From Streptomyces sp. NBC_01803 (GTDB lineage Bacteria; Actinomycetota; Actinomycetes; Streptomycetales; Streptomycetaceae), in NCBI RefSeq assembly GCF_035917415.1, contig NZ_CP109073.1:4324501-4388500 (forward strand): a DNA stretch of 64,000 nt, given 5' to 3'. Position numbers and translations under genes: made by a program. This document shows, in pieces, positions 45,242 to 53,910 of the stretch. The notes below the pieces were generated by a model that saw nothing but the letters and a program-made list of their open reading frames with translations, was not told the origin of the DNA and made no database searches. Within the stretch, counting starts at the first letter, position 1. Each line of letters starts with the position of its first letter.

Positions 45242-45859
45242 GTGCTGTGGCGGCACGGTCAGACGCCGTGGAACCTGGAGAACCGGTTCCAGGGCACCAC
45301 GGACATCGAGCTGACCGACATCGGCCGGGCCCAGGCGCGCCGCGCCGCCGGGCAGCTGGCCCGCCTCGACCCGTTCGCCATCGTCTCCTCCGATCTGCGC
45401 CGCACGCGGGACACGGCCGCCGAGCTGGCGGAGGTGACCGGGCTCGACGTCACCTATGACGAGGCGCTGCGGGAGACGTATGCGGGCGCCTGGCAGGGGC
45501 TCACCCACGAGGAGATCATCGCCCGTTTCGGCGACGAGTACGCGGCGTGGAAGCGCGGTGAGCCGGTGCGGCGCGGGGGCGGCGAGCTGGAGACGGAGGT
45601 CGCGGACCGCGCGGCACCGCTCATCGAGCGCACGGCGGAGAAGCTGCCGCCCGGCCGGGCGCTGGTCGTCGTCAGCCACGGCGGGGCCATCCGCACCACC
45701 ATCGGCCGGCTGCTCGGGCTGCCCCCGGGGAGCTGGGAGTCGCTGGGCGGGCTGTCCAACTGCTGCTGGTCGGTGCTCGGCGAGAGCGTGCGCGGCTGGC
45801 GGCTGCTGGAGCACAACGCGAGCTCGCTGCCCGAGCCCGTCATCGGCGACGACGTCTAG
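45242..45859 (+). CDS. Histidine phosphatase family protein (start uncertain)
   Basis: The phosphoglycerate-mutase-like enzyme has catalytic His in WRHGQTPWN, FQGTTDIELTDIGRAQARRAA, SSDLRRTRDTA, an ETYAGAWQGL segment and the second His in VVSHGGAIRTT. The shown GTG (45242) starts inside the first beta-strand, giving 205 residues. The natural N-terminus (RRIVLW) implies an earlier start. In this frame the only sites between the stop at 45203 and the core are CTG 45212 and ATC/GTG near 45239-45242, so a CTG start overlapping the rsfS stop is possible. The substrate is unknown. The stop shares bases with that of the convergent gene. Confidence 0.88.
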   Translation: MLWRHGQTPWNLENRFQGTTDIELTDIGRAQARRAAGQLARLDPFAIVSSDLRRTRDTAAELAEVTGLDVTYDEALRETYAGAWQGLTHEEIIARFGDEYAAWKRGEPVRRGGGELETEVADRAAPLIERTAEKLPPGRALVVVSHGGAIRTTIGRLLGLPPGSWESLGGLSNCCWSVLGESVRGWRLLEHNASSLPEPVIGDDV

Positions 45860-46725
45860 AGCGGGTCGGCCCCGGCGGCGAGCGACTCGACGTACCGCCG
45901 GCTCTCCTCGTCGCCCGGGGTGTACACGACCAGCCGGGAATCCGGCATGCCGTTGACGGACAGGGACTGCGAGCACAGCCGGATCTCCCCGATGTCCGGG
46001 TGCCGGAAGGTCTTCACCCGCGGTCCGGGCGGCGCGACGTCGCCGCTGGCCCACATCGCGGCGAACTCCGGGCTCGCCGCGCACAGTTCGCGGACGAATG
46101 ACTCCCAGGCCGGCTCCCCGACGTGGCTGCCGTAGGAGGCCCGCAGGGTGGCGACCATGATCTTCAGCTCGTGCTCCCGCAGGACGACCGGGCACCGCAC
46201 GGGATCCGTGGTGAACAGCGTCCACAGCACATTCCGCGGTCCGTGCCGTCTCTGGTAAGCGTCGGGGAAGAGCGCCCGGTAGGTGGCGTTGTTCCCCAGC
46301 ACGTCGTAGCGCGCGTTGTAGACGACGGCGGGCAGCGGATTGAGGGCGTCGAGCACCACCCGCATGCCGTCGTCGACGGTGTCCACGCCCGGTGTGCCGT
46401 CCTCGGGCCCGGGGACGCAGGGCACTTCGGCCAGGTGGTACAGGTGCTCGCGCTCGACGGCGTCCAGCCGCAGCGTGCGGGCGATCGCGTCCAGGACCTG
46501 CGCGCTGGCGTTGATCGGTCTGCCCTGCTCCAGCCACGTGTACCAGGTGATGCCCACGCCCGCGAGCTGCGCGACCTCTTCGCGGCGCAGGCCGGGCGTG
46601 CGTCTGCGCAGGCCGGGCGGCATGCCGACATCGGCGGGGGTGATGCGGGCCCGCCTGCCGCGCAGGAAGGCGGCCAGCTCCAGCCTGCGGCGGTCGCTCG
46701 CCGTACCGCGCGTCACGGGCGTCAT
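45856..46725 (-). CDS. XRE-type regulator with MmyB-like ligand-binding domain
   Basis: The 289-residue protein has an N-terminal helix-turn-helix (about 20-75; LAAFLRGRRARITPADVGM, GLRREEVAQLAGVGITWYTWLEQG) and a C-terminal domain of the MmyB ligand-binding type (about 95-280; LPAVVYNARYDVLGNNATYRALF, VLREHELKIMVATLRASYG). Such regulators usually control a divergently transcribed gene, here the MFS transporter. ATG 46725 is chosen; ATG 46761 upstream would add 12 residues. Its stop TAG shares three bases of CTAG with that of the convergent phosphatase. Confidence 0.9.
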   Translation of the reverse strand: MTPVTRGTASDRRRLELAAFLRGRRARITPADVGMPPGLRRRTPGLRREEVAQLAGVGITWYTWLEQGRPINASAQVLDAIARTLRLDAVEREHLYHLAEVPCVPGPEDGTPGVDTVDDGMRVVLDALNPLPAVVYNARYDVLGNNATYRALFPDAYQRRHGPRNVLWTLFTTDPVRCPVVLREHELKIMVATLRASYGSHVGEPAWESFVRELCAASPEFAAMWASGDVAPPGPRVKTFRHPDIGEIRLCSQSLSVNGMPDSRLVVYTPGDEESRRYVESLAAGADPL

Positions 46726-46781
46726 GGTCGTCACGTCTCCCACCTTGCCGTTCCCCGGCACCGGCTGCCAGGTGCTGTCAA

Positions 46782-46812
46782 TACCAGTATCGAGGGGCTC
46801 TCGTTACCGGTA
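46782..46812. promoter_or_regulatory. Candidate operator pair for the divergent regulator/MFS genes
   Basis: TACCAGTA (46782-46789) and TACCGGTA (46805-46812) are near-identical palindromic octamers with centres 23 bp apart, about two helical turns. They lie in the gap between the divergent start codons. Binding by the adjacent XRE regulator is inference. Confidence 0.6.
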
Positions 46813-46837
46813 TCGCGTCGGGCGCACGCTGGTGGGC

Positions 46838-48292
46838 ATGACCACGACATCGACGATCACGCCGGCCGGGCGGGCCACGGGGGGCCGTCCGGCCGGACGG
46901 CCGGGCTGGCTGCTGACCATCGTCCTCGCCGGACTGTTCATGGCACTGCTCGACGTCTTCATCGTCAACGTCGCCGCACCCACGATCCAGTCCGATCTCC
47001 ACGCTTCCGGCGGCGAGTTGCAGCTCGTCATCGCCGGCTACACCATCTCCTACGCGGTCCTGCTCATCACCGGCGCCCGGCTCGGCGGCCGGTACGGTCC
47101 CGGGCGTCTGCTCCTGGGCGGGCTGGCACTCTTCACCCTCGCCTCGCTCGCCTGCGGCCTGGCTGTCGGCACCGGGCAGCTGATCGCCTTCCGCTTCCTC
47201 CAGGGCGCCGGCGCCTCGATGATGCTGCCGCAGGTGCTCAGCCTCATCCAGCGCACCTTCACCGGCACCGCGCGGGCCAGAGCGCTCACCCTCTACTCGG
47301 CGGTGATCGCGACCGGCGCCGCCGCCGGCCAGATCGCGGGCGGCGCGCTGATCGACGCCGACCTGTTCGGCTGGGGCTGGCGCCCGATCTTCCTGGTCAA
47401 CGTGCCGATCGGCGCGGCGCTGCTCTTCTTCGGCCTGCGGGTCGTGCCGCTGGACCGCCCGGCGCGCACCGAGCGGGCCCGCTCCCTCGACCTGCCGGGG
47501 CTGACGCTGCTGACCGCCGCCGTCATGCTGTTCACCATCCCGCTGGTGCTCGGCCAGGAAGAGGACTGGCCGCTGTGGTGCTGGCTCTCGCTGGCGGCCA
47601 GCGCGGTGCTGGTGGCGCTGTTCGTCACCTACGAGCTGCGGCTCGCGCGGCGCGGTGGGGCCCCGCTGATCTCGCCCCGGGTGCTCGGCAGCCCCGGCAT
47701 GCCGCTGGCCGCCGTCCGGATCTTCCTGGTGATGGCGACCAACAGCGGCGTCATGTTCGCCCTGTCGCTGCACCTCCAGGGGGCGGAGGCGGGCGCGGCG
47801 CTGGGATACGGCCCGCTGCACGCCGGGCTGATCTTCATCCCCACCGCCGTCACGTTCGGCGCCGTCTCGCTGATGTGGCGCGGCATACCGGGGCGCTGGC
47901 ACGGCCTGTTGGTGCCCGGTGGGTTCGCGGTCTCCGCCCTGGCGATCCTGGTGATGGGCCTCGCGCTGCGCGACGGCGACGACGTGGGGCCGGTGGCGCT
48001 GGTGGCGTTCGGCGTGAACGGCGCGGCCAACGCGCTGGCCTACAGCCCGACGTTGACCCGTTCGCTGGCCTCGGTCCGGCCGGAGGACGCGGCCGACGCG
48101 AGCGGGGTGACGGCGATGATGACACAGCTGGGCATGCTGGTGGGCATCGCGACGTTCGGCACGCTCTACCTCAACCGGACGGAGAGCACGCTGTCGTCGG
48201 CGGACGGACTGTGGGTGACAACGCTCGTGCTCGGTGTGACGGCCGCGGCGGGTGTGGCGGCCGGGGCGCTGAACCGCGCGAAGACCCGCTGA
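46838..48292 (+). CDS. MFS transporter, DHA2 (drug:H+ antiporter) family
   Basis: The 484-residue protein has about 14 transmembrane helices. Motifs include the first-helix MALLDVFIVNVAAPTIQSDL (DHA2-type), the loop 2-3 GARLGGRYGPGRLL and the helix 5 GAAAGQIAGGALID. ATG 46838 is chosen because the open frame upstream runs through the antisense of the regulator. It is probably controlled by the divergent XRE regulator. The substrate is not deducible; DHA2 members export drugs and antibiotics. Confidence 0.93.
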   Translation: MTTTSTITPAGRATGGRPAGRPGWLLTIVLAGLFMALLDVFIVNVAAPTIQSDLHASGGELQLVIAGYTISYAVLLITGARLGGRYGPGRLLLGGLALFTLASLACGLAVGTGQLIAFRFLQGAGASMMLPQVLSLIQRTFTGTARARALTLYSAVIATGAAAGQIAGGALIDADLFGWGWRPIFLVNVPIGAALLFFGLRVVPLDRPARTERARSLDLPGLTLLTAAVMLFTIPLVLGQEEDWPLWCWLSLAASAVLVALFVTYELRLARRGGAPLISPRVLGSPGMPLAAVRIFLVMATNSGVMFALSLHLQGAEAGAALGYGPLHAGLIFIPTAVTFGAVSLMWRGIPGRWHGLLVPGGFAVSALAILVMGLALRDGDDVGPVALVAFGVNGAANALAYSPTLTRSLASVRPEDAADASGVTAMMTQLGMLVGIATFGTLYLNRTESTLSSADGLWVTTLVLGVTAAAGVAAGALNRAKTR

Positions 48293-48304
48293 GCCCTGTG
48301 TATC

Positions 48305-48336
48305 GATCCCGTCTCCCTTGGTGCGGAGGCGGGATC
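48305..48336 (+). terminator. Hairpin after the MFS gene
   Basis: A 12-bp stem with one G-U pair (48305-48316 with 48325-48336) and an 8-nt loop starts 12 bp past the stop codon. Confidence 0.7.
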
Positions 48337-48476
48337 ACAAGGCTTATCCGCAGGCTCCTGCCATGGCAGAATCGTCACTACGCCGGGAGCGGGACCTCCC
48401 GGTTGTGATCACCGACTCGACGGAGGGGTATGCCTCGTGTGCACGGCCCACAACCGAGGGTGGAGCTGATAGGCGC

Positions 48477-48710
48477 ATGGGTGCACACAGCAGAAAGTGC
48501 GACTGGTGCGGAGCGGGTACGCCCATCGTCCGCGACCTGCAACCCGTCAACGTGGCTTACCAGTACTGGTGTGTGGAGTGCGCGCGGGCGCTGATCATAA
48601 AGGGCGACCCGATCGAGGTGTACCGCGAGCTGGAGGGCGAGCCGATCTACGGCCGGCTGCTGGACGAGCACTGCGCGCTGAAGCGTTTCTACTCGTTCGC
48701 GAGCGTCTGA
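48477..48710 (+). CDS. Small zinc-ribbon-like protein, unknown function
   Basis: The 77-residue protein has two CxxC pairs (CDWC near residue 8 and CVEC near 35), typical of a small zinc ribbon, then an acidic helical C-terminus (ALIIKGDPIEVYRELEGEPIYGRLLDEHCALKRFYSF). ATG 48477 with GGAG 11 nt upstream is my choice. The frame is open back to 48318 with a poorly conserved-looking leader, so ATG 48363 is an alternative. It is a conserved small protein in this group; zinc binding is an inference from the Cys spacing. Confidence 0.7.
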   Translation: MGAHSRKCDWCGAGTPIVRDLQPVNVAYQYWCVECARALIIKGDPIEVYRELEGEPIYGRLLDEHCALKRFYSFASV

Positions 48711-48727
48711 CCCCGGCCGGAACCGAT

Positions 48728-48758
48728 TTGGCAAACGAGCCCAGGGGGCGTGTACAGT
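48728..48758 (+). promoter_or_regulatory. Promoter of tRNA-Ala
   Basis: TTGGCA (48728-48733) and TGTACAGT (48751-48758) form a promoter with 17-19-bp spacing. It starts a short leader of about 50 nt before the tRNA, containing two GGGAAAGCCC units. Confidence 0.6.
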
Positions 48759-48812
48759 AGGCATCGCCGCCGAGGGAAAGCCCGGAAGGGAAAGCCCAAA
48801 GCGTCGCGACAA

Positions 48813-48885
<73 letters not shown>

Positions 48886-48914
48886 CAAGATCGAGAGGCG
48901 AGGTGTGTTCGCGG

Positions 48915-49190
48915 AAAGCGCGAACGGCCTCGCTCTTGTCATTTCTGCTCGGCTTCGCCTCGCATGGCGGGGGCTTCGCCACCCGCGCCCCCCGGGGGGT
49001 GGGGGCGGGGCGTGTGCCGGGAAAGCGCGAGCGGCCTCGCTCTTGTCATTTCTGCTCGGCTTCGCCTCGCATGGCGGGGGCTTCGCCACCCGCGCCCCCC
49101 GGGGGGTGGGGGCGGGGCGTGTGCCGGGAAAGCGCGAGCGGCCTCGCTCTTGTTGTTTCCGCTCGGCTTCGCCTCGCATGGCGGGGCCCG
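48915..49190 (+). repeat. 107-bp tandem repeat downstream of tRNA-Ala
   Basis: Two full copies (48915-49021 and 49022-49128) differ at one position, and a third copy is partial (from 49129, diverging after about 60 bp). Each contains CGCGCCCCCCGGGGGGTG, a strong hairpin, and a CTCGGCTTCGCCTCGCATGG segment. The run fills most of the gap between the tRNA and the leuS leader. Open frames through it are non-coding in composition. Confidence 0.9.
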
Positions 49191-49224
49191 GTCTGTTCGG
49201 TGGGGGCGGTTTCGGGCAGTGCGC

Positions 49225-49230
49225 TACCCT
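49225..49230 (+). promoter_or_regulatory. -10 element of the leuS leader transcript
   Basis: TACCCT ends 6 nt before the ATG of the leader peptide, so the transcript would begin at that ATG. No good -35 is seen; extended GC-rich sequence lies upstream. Confidence 0.45.
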
Positions 49231-49236
49231 GTCGGC

Positions 49237-49275
49237 ATGCGTGCCGTACGCCTTCTGCTTACGCGGCCGCGCTGA
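49237..49275 (+). CDS. leuL: Leucine-rich leader peptide upstream of leuS
   Basis: ATG at 49237 encodes the 12-residue peptide MRAVRLLLTRPR, with three consecutive Leu codons (CTT CTG CTT at 49252-49260), ending TGA at 49273-49275. CTT is a rare codon in this genome, so two of the three Leu codons are unusual, which suits a starvation sensor. It is followed by a stable stem and an intrinsic terminator before leuS, the layout of ribosome-mediated attenuation. No ribosome-binding site precedes it, and it may be translated from a leaderless RNA. The symbol is by analogy only. Confidence 0.75.
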   Translation: MRAVRLLLTRPR

Positions 49276-49330
49276 CGAACGTCGGACACGACGCCAGCGC
49301 GGCCATCCCCTCCTGTGTGAGGGGTTTTTT
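49265..49330 (+). terminator. Attenuator structures between leader peptide and leuS
   Basis: Two structures follow one another. The first is a perfect 10-bp stem, GGCCGCGCTG (49265-49274) with CAGCGCGGCC (49295-49304), whose left arm overlaps the end of the leader gene. The second is an intrinsic terminator, CCCCTC (49307-49312), loop CTGTGT, GAGGGG (49319-49324), then six T (49325-49330). This is the only classical U-tract terminator seen in the window. I could not find a clear antiterminator that competes with it. Confidence 0.8.
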
Positions 49331-49368
49331 CATTGCGTGGCAGAGACGACCCATGGAGTTCGAAGACG

Positions 49369-52215
49369 ATGAGCGAGACACACAAGTACGACGCCGCCCT
49401 GGCCGCGGACATCGAGGCTCGCTGGCAGGACTACTGGGAGCGGCACGGCACGTACGAGACGCCCAACCCGATCGGGGATCTGGCGGACGATCCGGAGCAG
49501 GCCGCCCGGCCCAAGAAGTTCATCATGGACATGTTCCCGTACCCGTCGGGCGCCGGGCTGCACGTGGGGCATCCGCTGGGGTACATCGCGACCGACGTCT
49601 ACGCCCGCTTCCAGCGGATGACCGGGCACAACGTCCTGCACACCCTGGGGTTCGACGCCTTCGGGCTGCCCGCCGAGCAGTACGCGGTGCAGACCGGCAC
49701 GCATCCGCGGGTCTCCACCGAAGCGAACATCAGGACGTACAAGACCCAGTTGCGGCGGCTGGGCCTGGGCTACGACCAGCGGCGCTCGTTCGCCACCATC
49801 GACGCGGACTACTACCGCTGGACGCAGTGGATCTTCCTGCGCATCTTCAACTCCTGGTACGACCGGGACGCCGACCGGGCGCGGCCCATCGACGAGCTGA
49901 TCGCGCGGTTCGAGGCGGGCGAGCGGGCCACGCCCGACGGCCGGCCGTGGAGTGAGCTGACCGCCGTCGAGCGCGCCGACGTGCTGAGCGGGTACCGGCT
50001 GGCCTACGCCTCCGACGCGCCGGTCAACTGGTGTCCCGGCCTGGGCACCGTGCTGGCCAACGAGGAGGTGACGGCCGACGGCCGTTCCGAGCGCGGCAAC
50101 TTCCCGGTGTTCAAGGCCAAGCTGCGGCAGTGGAACATGCGGATCACCGCCTATGCCGACCGGCTGCTGGACGACCTGGAGACTGTGGACTGGCCCGAGG
50201 CCATCAAGCTGCAGCAGCGGAACTGGATCGGCCGCTCCGAGGGGGCCCGGATCGGCTTCCGGGTCGGGGAGGAGGGCGACGGTAGCACCGTCACCGTCTT
50301 CACCACCCGGCAGGACACGCTGTTCGGCGCCACTTACATGGTGCTGGCGCCCGAGCACCAGCTGATCGACGCCGTCGTCCCGGCCGCCTGGCCTGAGGGC
50401 ACGCACGCGGTGTGGACGGGCGGGCACGCCACCCCGGCCGACGCGGTCGCGGCGTACCGCAAGCAGGCCGCCACCAAGTCGGACGTGGAGCGGCAGGCGG
50501 ACGCGAAGGAGAAGACCGGCGTCTTCACCGGCGCGTTCGCCGTCAATCCGGTCAACGGCGAGCGCGTTCCGGTGTTCATCGCCGACTACGTGCTGCTGGG
50601 TTACGGCACCGGCGCCATCATGGCCGTTCCGGCGCACGACAGCAGGGACTTCGTGTTCGCGCGGGCCTTCGAGCTGCCGATGCGGTGCGTCGTGGAGCCG
50701 GACGACGGACGCGGCACGGACCCGGCGATGTGGGAGGACGCGTTCAACTCCAAGGACGCGCGCATCGTCAACTCGGCGGCCGAGGGGCTGAGTCTGGACG
50801 GGCTGACCGTCTCCGAGGCCAAGGCGCGCGTCAACTCCTGGCTGGAGGAGCGCGGTCTGGGCGAGGGCACCGTCAACTTCCGGCTGCGCGACTGGCTGTT
50901 CAGCCGCCAGCGGTACTGGGGCGAGCCGTTCCCCATCGTCTACGACGAGGACGGCGTCGCCCACGCGCTGCCCGAGGAGCTGCTGCCGCTGGAGCTGCCG
51001 GAGATCGACGACTACTCGCCGCGGACGTTCGATCCGGAGGACGCCGACACGCGGCCGGAGACGCCGCTGTCGCGCAACGAGGAGTGGGTCCACGTCACCC
51101 TGGACCTGGGCGACGGGCCCAAGCGGTACCGCCGGGAGACCAACACCATGCCCAACTGGGCGGGTTCGTGCTGGTACCAACTGCGCTACCTGGACCCGCA
51201 CAACGACGAGAAGCTGGTCGACCCCGAGATCGAGCGGTACTGGATGGGGCCGCGCGAGGGCATGTCCACCGGCGGCGTCGACCTGTACGTGGGCGGCGCG
51301 GAGCACGCCGTGCTGCACCTGCTGTACGCACGCTTCTGGCAGAAGGTCCTGTTCGACCTGGGCCACGTCTCGTCGGCCGAGCCCTACCACAAGCTGTTCA
51401 ACCAGGGCATGATCCAGGCGTACGTCTACCGGGACAGCCGCGGCTTCCCGGTGCCGGCGGCCGAGGTCGAGGAGCGGGACGGCGCGTTCCTGTACGAGGG
51501 GCAGCCGGTCACCCGCGAGCTGGGCAAGATCGGCAAGTCGCTGAAGAACGTGGTCGCGCCGGACGAGATCTTCGCCGCGTACGGGGCCGACACGCTGCGG
51601 CTGTACGAGATGGCGATGGGGCCGCTGGACGTGTCGCGGCCCTGGGAGACCCGGGCGGTCGTCGGCCAGTACCGGCTGCTGCAGCGGCTGTGGCGCAACG
51701 TGCTGGACGAGGCGACGGGCGAGGTCACGGTCGTCGGGGATGAGCCGGACGAGGTGACGCTGCGTGCCATGCACAAGGCGATCGACGGCGTCACCCAGGA
51801 TCTGGAGCAGCTGCGCTTCAACACGGCGATCGCCAAGATCACCGAGCTGAACAACCATGTCACCAAGATCGAGCGGGTGCCGCGGGCGGCGGCGGAGACG
51901 CTGGTGCTGCTGATCGCGCCGCTGGCGCCGCATATCGCGGAGGAGCTGTGGCGACGGTTGGGCCACGGGGAGAGCGTCACCGGCGAGGCGTTCCCGGTGG
52001 CCGATCCGGCCTATGTGGTGGACGAGTCGGTGACGTGCGTGGTGCAGGTCAGGGGCAAGGTCCGCGCTCGGCTGGAGGTCGCGCCGACCGTGTCCGAGGC
52101 GGAGTTGGAGGCGCTGGCGCTGGCCGACGTGGCTGTGGTCGAGGCGCTGGGCGGCGCCGCGATCCGCAAGGTCATCGTGCGGGCGCCGAAGTTGGTCAAC
52201 ATCGTGCCCGCGTGA
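49369..52215 (+). CDS. leuS: Leucyl-tRNA synthetase
   Basis: This class I synthetase charges tRNA-Leu. The 948 residues are full length for the bacterial form. The HIGH motif is HVGH at 65-68. The KMSKS loop reads KIGKS at 720-724, a conservative variant of the MGKS form usual in this genus. The editing domain is present ([15 protein letters not shown]), as is the leucine-specific insert and C-terminal [16 protein letters not shown] 49369 is preferred with GGAG at 49355-49358. It is preceded by the leader-peptide attenuator, which suggests control by leucine or charged tRNA-Leu. Confidence 0.97.
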   Translation: MSETHKYDAALAADIEARWQDYWERHGTYETPNPIGDLADDPEQAARPKKFIMDMFPYPSGAGLHVGHPLGYIATDVYARFQRMTGHNVLHTLGFDAFGLPAEQYAVQTGTHPRVSTEANIRTYKTQLRRLGLGYDQRRSFATIDADYYRWTQWIFLRIFNSWYDRDADRARPIDELIARFEAGERATPDGRPWSELTAVERADVLSGYRLAYASDAPVNWCPGLGTVLANEEVTADGRSERGNFPVFKAKLRQWNMRITAYADRLLDDLETVDWPEAIKLQQRNWIGRSEGARIGFRVGEEGDGSTVTVFTTRQDTLFGATYMVLAPEHQLIDAVVPAAWPEGTHAVWTGGHATPADAVAAYRKQAATKSDVERQADAKEKTGVFTGAFAVNPVNGERVPVFIADYVLLGYGTGAIMAVPAHDSRDFVFARAFELPMRCVVEPDDGRGTDPAMWEDAFNSKDARIVNSAAEGLSLDGLTVSEAKARVNSWLEERGLGEGTVNFRLRDWLFSRQRYWGEPFPIVYDEDGVAHALPEELLPLELPEIDDYSPRTFDPEDADTRPETPLSRNEEWVHVTLDLGDGPKRYRRETNTMPNWAGSCWYQLRYLDPHNDEKLVDPEIERYWMGPREGMSTGGVDLYVGGAEHAVLHLLYARFWQKVLFDLGHVSSAEPYHKLFNQGMIQAYVYRDSRGFPVPAAEVEERDGAFLYEGQPVTRELGKIGKSLKNVVAPDEIFAAYGADTLRLYEMAMGPLDVSRPWETRAVVGQYRLLQRLWRNVLDEATGEVTVVGDEPDEVTLRAMHKAIDGVTQDLEQLRFNTAIAKITELNNHVTKIERVPRAAAETLVLLIAPLAPHIAEELWRRLGHGESVTGEAFPVADPAYVVDESVTCVVQVRGKVRARLEVAPTVSEAELEALALADVAVVEALGGAAIRKVIVRAPKLVNIVPA

Positions 52216-52232
52216 TCCGGCCGTTGGGGACC

Positions 52233-52238
52233 TACTCT
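52233..52238 (+). promoter_or_regulatory. -10-like element before the 52247 gene
   Basis: TACTCT ends 8 nt before the ATG at 52247, giving a leader of zero to two bases. GGGGA follows it but is too close to the ATG for normal initiation. Confidence 0.4.
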
Positions 52239-52246
52239 GGGGATTC

Positions 52247-52882
52247 ATGGAGATAGCTATCGCTCTGCTCGCGCTGTCCCTGGTCGTGTTCGGCGTCTTC
52301 GTCGCGGTGGTGGTGCGCGGTGTGCGCGCCGCCAGACGCGGCATCACGCGCGCCCGGCGGGAGGTGCGTCGCACGCTGACCGACGCCGCGCTCACCGCGC
52401 GGGCCGCCCAGCCGGGCGTGGTGGGTGAGATGGCGCGGATGCGCCGGGAGCTGCGGAGCTCGCTGGACAGCACGCGCGGCACGCTGCTCGCGGGCGCCGA
52501 GCGGGATCCGGCGCTGCGCGAGGCCCTGGGTTTGCTGGACCAGCTCGCCGAGCACGGGGAGCGGCTGGACGGCGAGCTGGCCCTGCTGATGGCGGCCGAG
52601 CCCGACCGGGCCCGTGTCGCCGCCCGCCTGCCGGATCTGCGGCGGCGGGCGGAGCGTATCCGTTCGTCCGCGGACTCGCTGCGCCAGGCCGCCCAGGACC
52701 GGGCGCGTCACGACGGCACCGCGGGCCTGGACTCCCTGCACCAGCAGATCGCGCTCGAGTCGAACGCGCTGCGGCACTGGTCGCCGGTGACCGACCCGCC
52801 AGCCGATCGGGCGGCGGATCGAGCGGCCGAGCGGGCGGCCGAGCGGGCGGCCGAGCGCAAGGCGGTCGAGGACGCGGACTGA
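52247..52882 (+). CDS. Membrane-anchored coiled-coil protein, unknown function
   Basis: The 211-residue protein has an N-terminal membrane helix (IALLALSLVVFGVFVAVVV, residues 4-23), then a long basic/acidic alpha-helical stretch of about 150 residues with heptad-like Leu spacing. The Ala/Glu/Arg tail repeats (R)AAERAAERAAER. The ATG start has a -10-like hexamer just upstream and no ribosome-binding site. Its composition resembles small cell-division or shape-associated coiled coils, but nothing identifies it. Confidence 0.75.
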   Translation: MEIAIALLALSLVVFGVFVAVVVRGVRAARRGITRARREVRRTLTDAALTARAAQPGVVGEMARMRRELRSSLDSTRGTLLAGAERDPALREALGLLDQLAEHGERLDGELALLMAAEPDRARVAARLPDLRRRAERIRSSADSLRQAAQDRARHDGTAGLDSLHQQIALESNALRHWSPVTDPPADRAADRAAERAAERAAERKAVEDAD

Positions 52883-53005
52883 GCCCGTCCGGGACGGCCC
52901 GCGTCGCCGTGCGGTGTGGGGAGTTGGGCTTTTACCGGCGGCGTCCGTCACATGCCGGACGCGCGTCCGGGCCGGTGCTCTGCCGGGGGCCGGGGACGGC
53001 TCCGC

Positions 53006-53011
53006 TAGTCT
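53006..53011 (+). promoter_or_regulatory. -10 element for a near-leaderless degV transcript
   Basis: TAGTCT ends 7 nt before the ATG at 53019, and no ribosome-binding site precedes that ATG. Confidence 0.45.
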
Positions 53012-53018
53012 CCGTTCT

Positions 53019-53864
53019 ATGTCCCGCTCTCTCGTCATCGTCACCGATTCCACGGCCTACCTGCCGCGGGCGGCGATCGAGAGCCACGCGATCCGGGTGG
53101 TGCCGCTGACGGTGGTGCTGGGCCGGGAGGCGCTGGAGGACGGCACCGAGGAGGCGGGGCGGAGGCTGGAGCAGGCGCTGCGGCAGCGGCAGCCGGTGAC
53201 GACGTCGCGGCCGGGGCCGTCGATGTTCGCGGCGGCCTACCGGGCGGCGGCCGAGGCGGGCGCGACGGGCATCGTCTCGCTGCATCTGTCCTCGGAGATC
53301 TCCGGCACCTACGACGCGGCGGTGGTCGCGGCGCGTGCGGCGCCGGTGCCGGTGCGGGTGGTGGACAGCGGGATGGTCGCGATGGCGCTGGGTTTCGCCG
53401 TGCTGGCTGCGGCCGAGGTGACGGCGGTCGGCGGCACGCTGGACGAGGCGGTGGCGGGCGCGGTGAAGCGGGCCGAGGCCACCCGTGCCTACTTCTACGT
53501 CGACACCCTGGAACATCTGCGGCGCGGCGGCCGGATCGGCGCCGCACAGGCGCTGCTCGGCTCGGCGCTCGCGGTCAAGCCACTGCTCGAACTGACCGAG
53601 GGCCGCATCGAGTTGCGGGAGAAGGTGCGGACGGCGGGGAAGGCCATCGCGCGGCTGGAGGAGCTGGCGGTCGACCACGCGGGAGCGGGACCCGTCGACA
53701 TCGCGGTGCACCACGTGGCGGCGGGAGAACGGGCGGCCCAACTGGCCGAGCGGCTCAGTCGGCGCCTGCCGGGGCTCGCGGAGCTGCACGTGAGTGAGGT
53801 GGGCGCGGTGCTCGGCGCGCACACCGGCCCCGGACTGCTGGGCGTGGTCGTCTCACCGAGGTGA
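53019..53864 (+). CDS. DegV family fatty-acid-binding protein
   Basis: The 281-residue protein has the DegV fold signatures: IVTDSTAYLP at the start, TTSRPGPSMF, VSLHLSSEISGTYDAA, VDTLEHLRRGGRIGA and the C-terminal GAHTGPGLLGVVV. Family members bind fatty acids; in Gram-positives they are the FakB subunit of fatty-acid kinase, but no fakA partner lies in the window. The ATG at 53019 is chosen because the upstream 35 codons are non-conserved. A bidirectional hairpin follows. Confidence 0.92.
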   Translation: MSRSLVIVTDSTAYLPRAAIESHAIRVVPLTVVLGREALEDGTEEAGRRLEQALRQRQPVTTSRPGPSMFAAAYRAAAEAGATGIVSLHLSSEISGTYDAAVVAARAAPVPVRVVDSGMVAMALGFAVLAAAEVTAVGGTLDEAVAGAVKRAEATRAYFYVDTLEHLRRGGRIGAAQALLGSALAVKPLLELTEGRIELREKVRTAGKAIARLEELAVDHAGAGPVDIAVHHVAAGERAAQLAERLSRRLPGLAELHVSEVGAVLGAHTGPGLLGVVVSPR

Positions 53865-53870
53865 GCCCGG

Positions 53871-53906
53871 GCGGGCCGGCCGCCGGAGGTCCGGCGGCCG
53901 GCCCGC
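53871..53906. terminator. Bidirectional hairpin degV / IstA-like gene
   Basis: A perfect 17-bp inverted repeat (53871-53887 with 53890-53906) with a tight loop lies between the convergent stops. Confidence 0.85.
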
Positions 53907-53910
53907 GCCC

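Noticed and set aside
48915-49190. The tandem repeat as a CRISPR array
   Set aside because: Units are directly adjacent without spacers, 107 bp long, and no cas genes are nearby.
49237-49369. T-box riboswitch upstream of leuS
   Set aside because: No T-box consensus (TGGNACCGCG-like) or specifier-loop layout; the leader ORF and terminator fit attenuation better.
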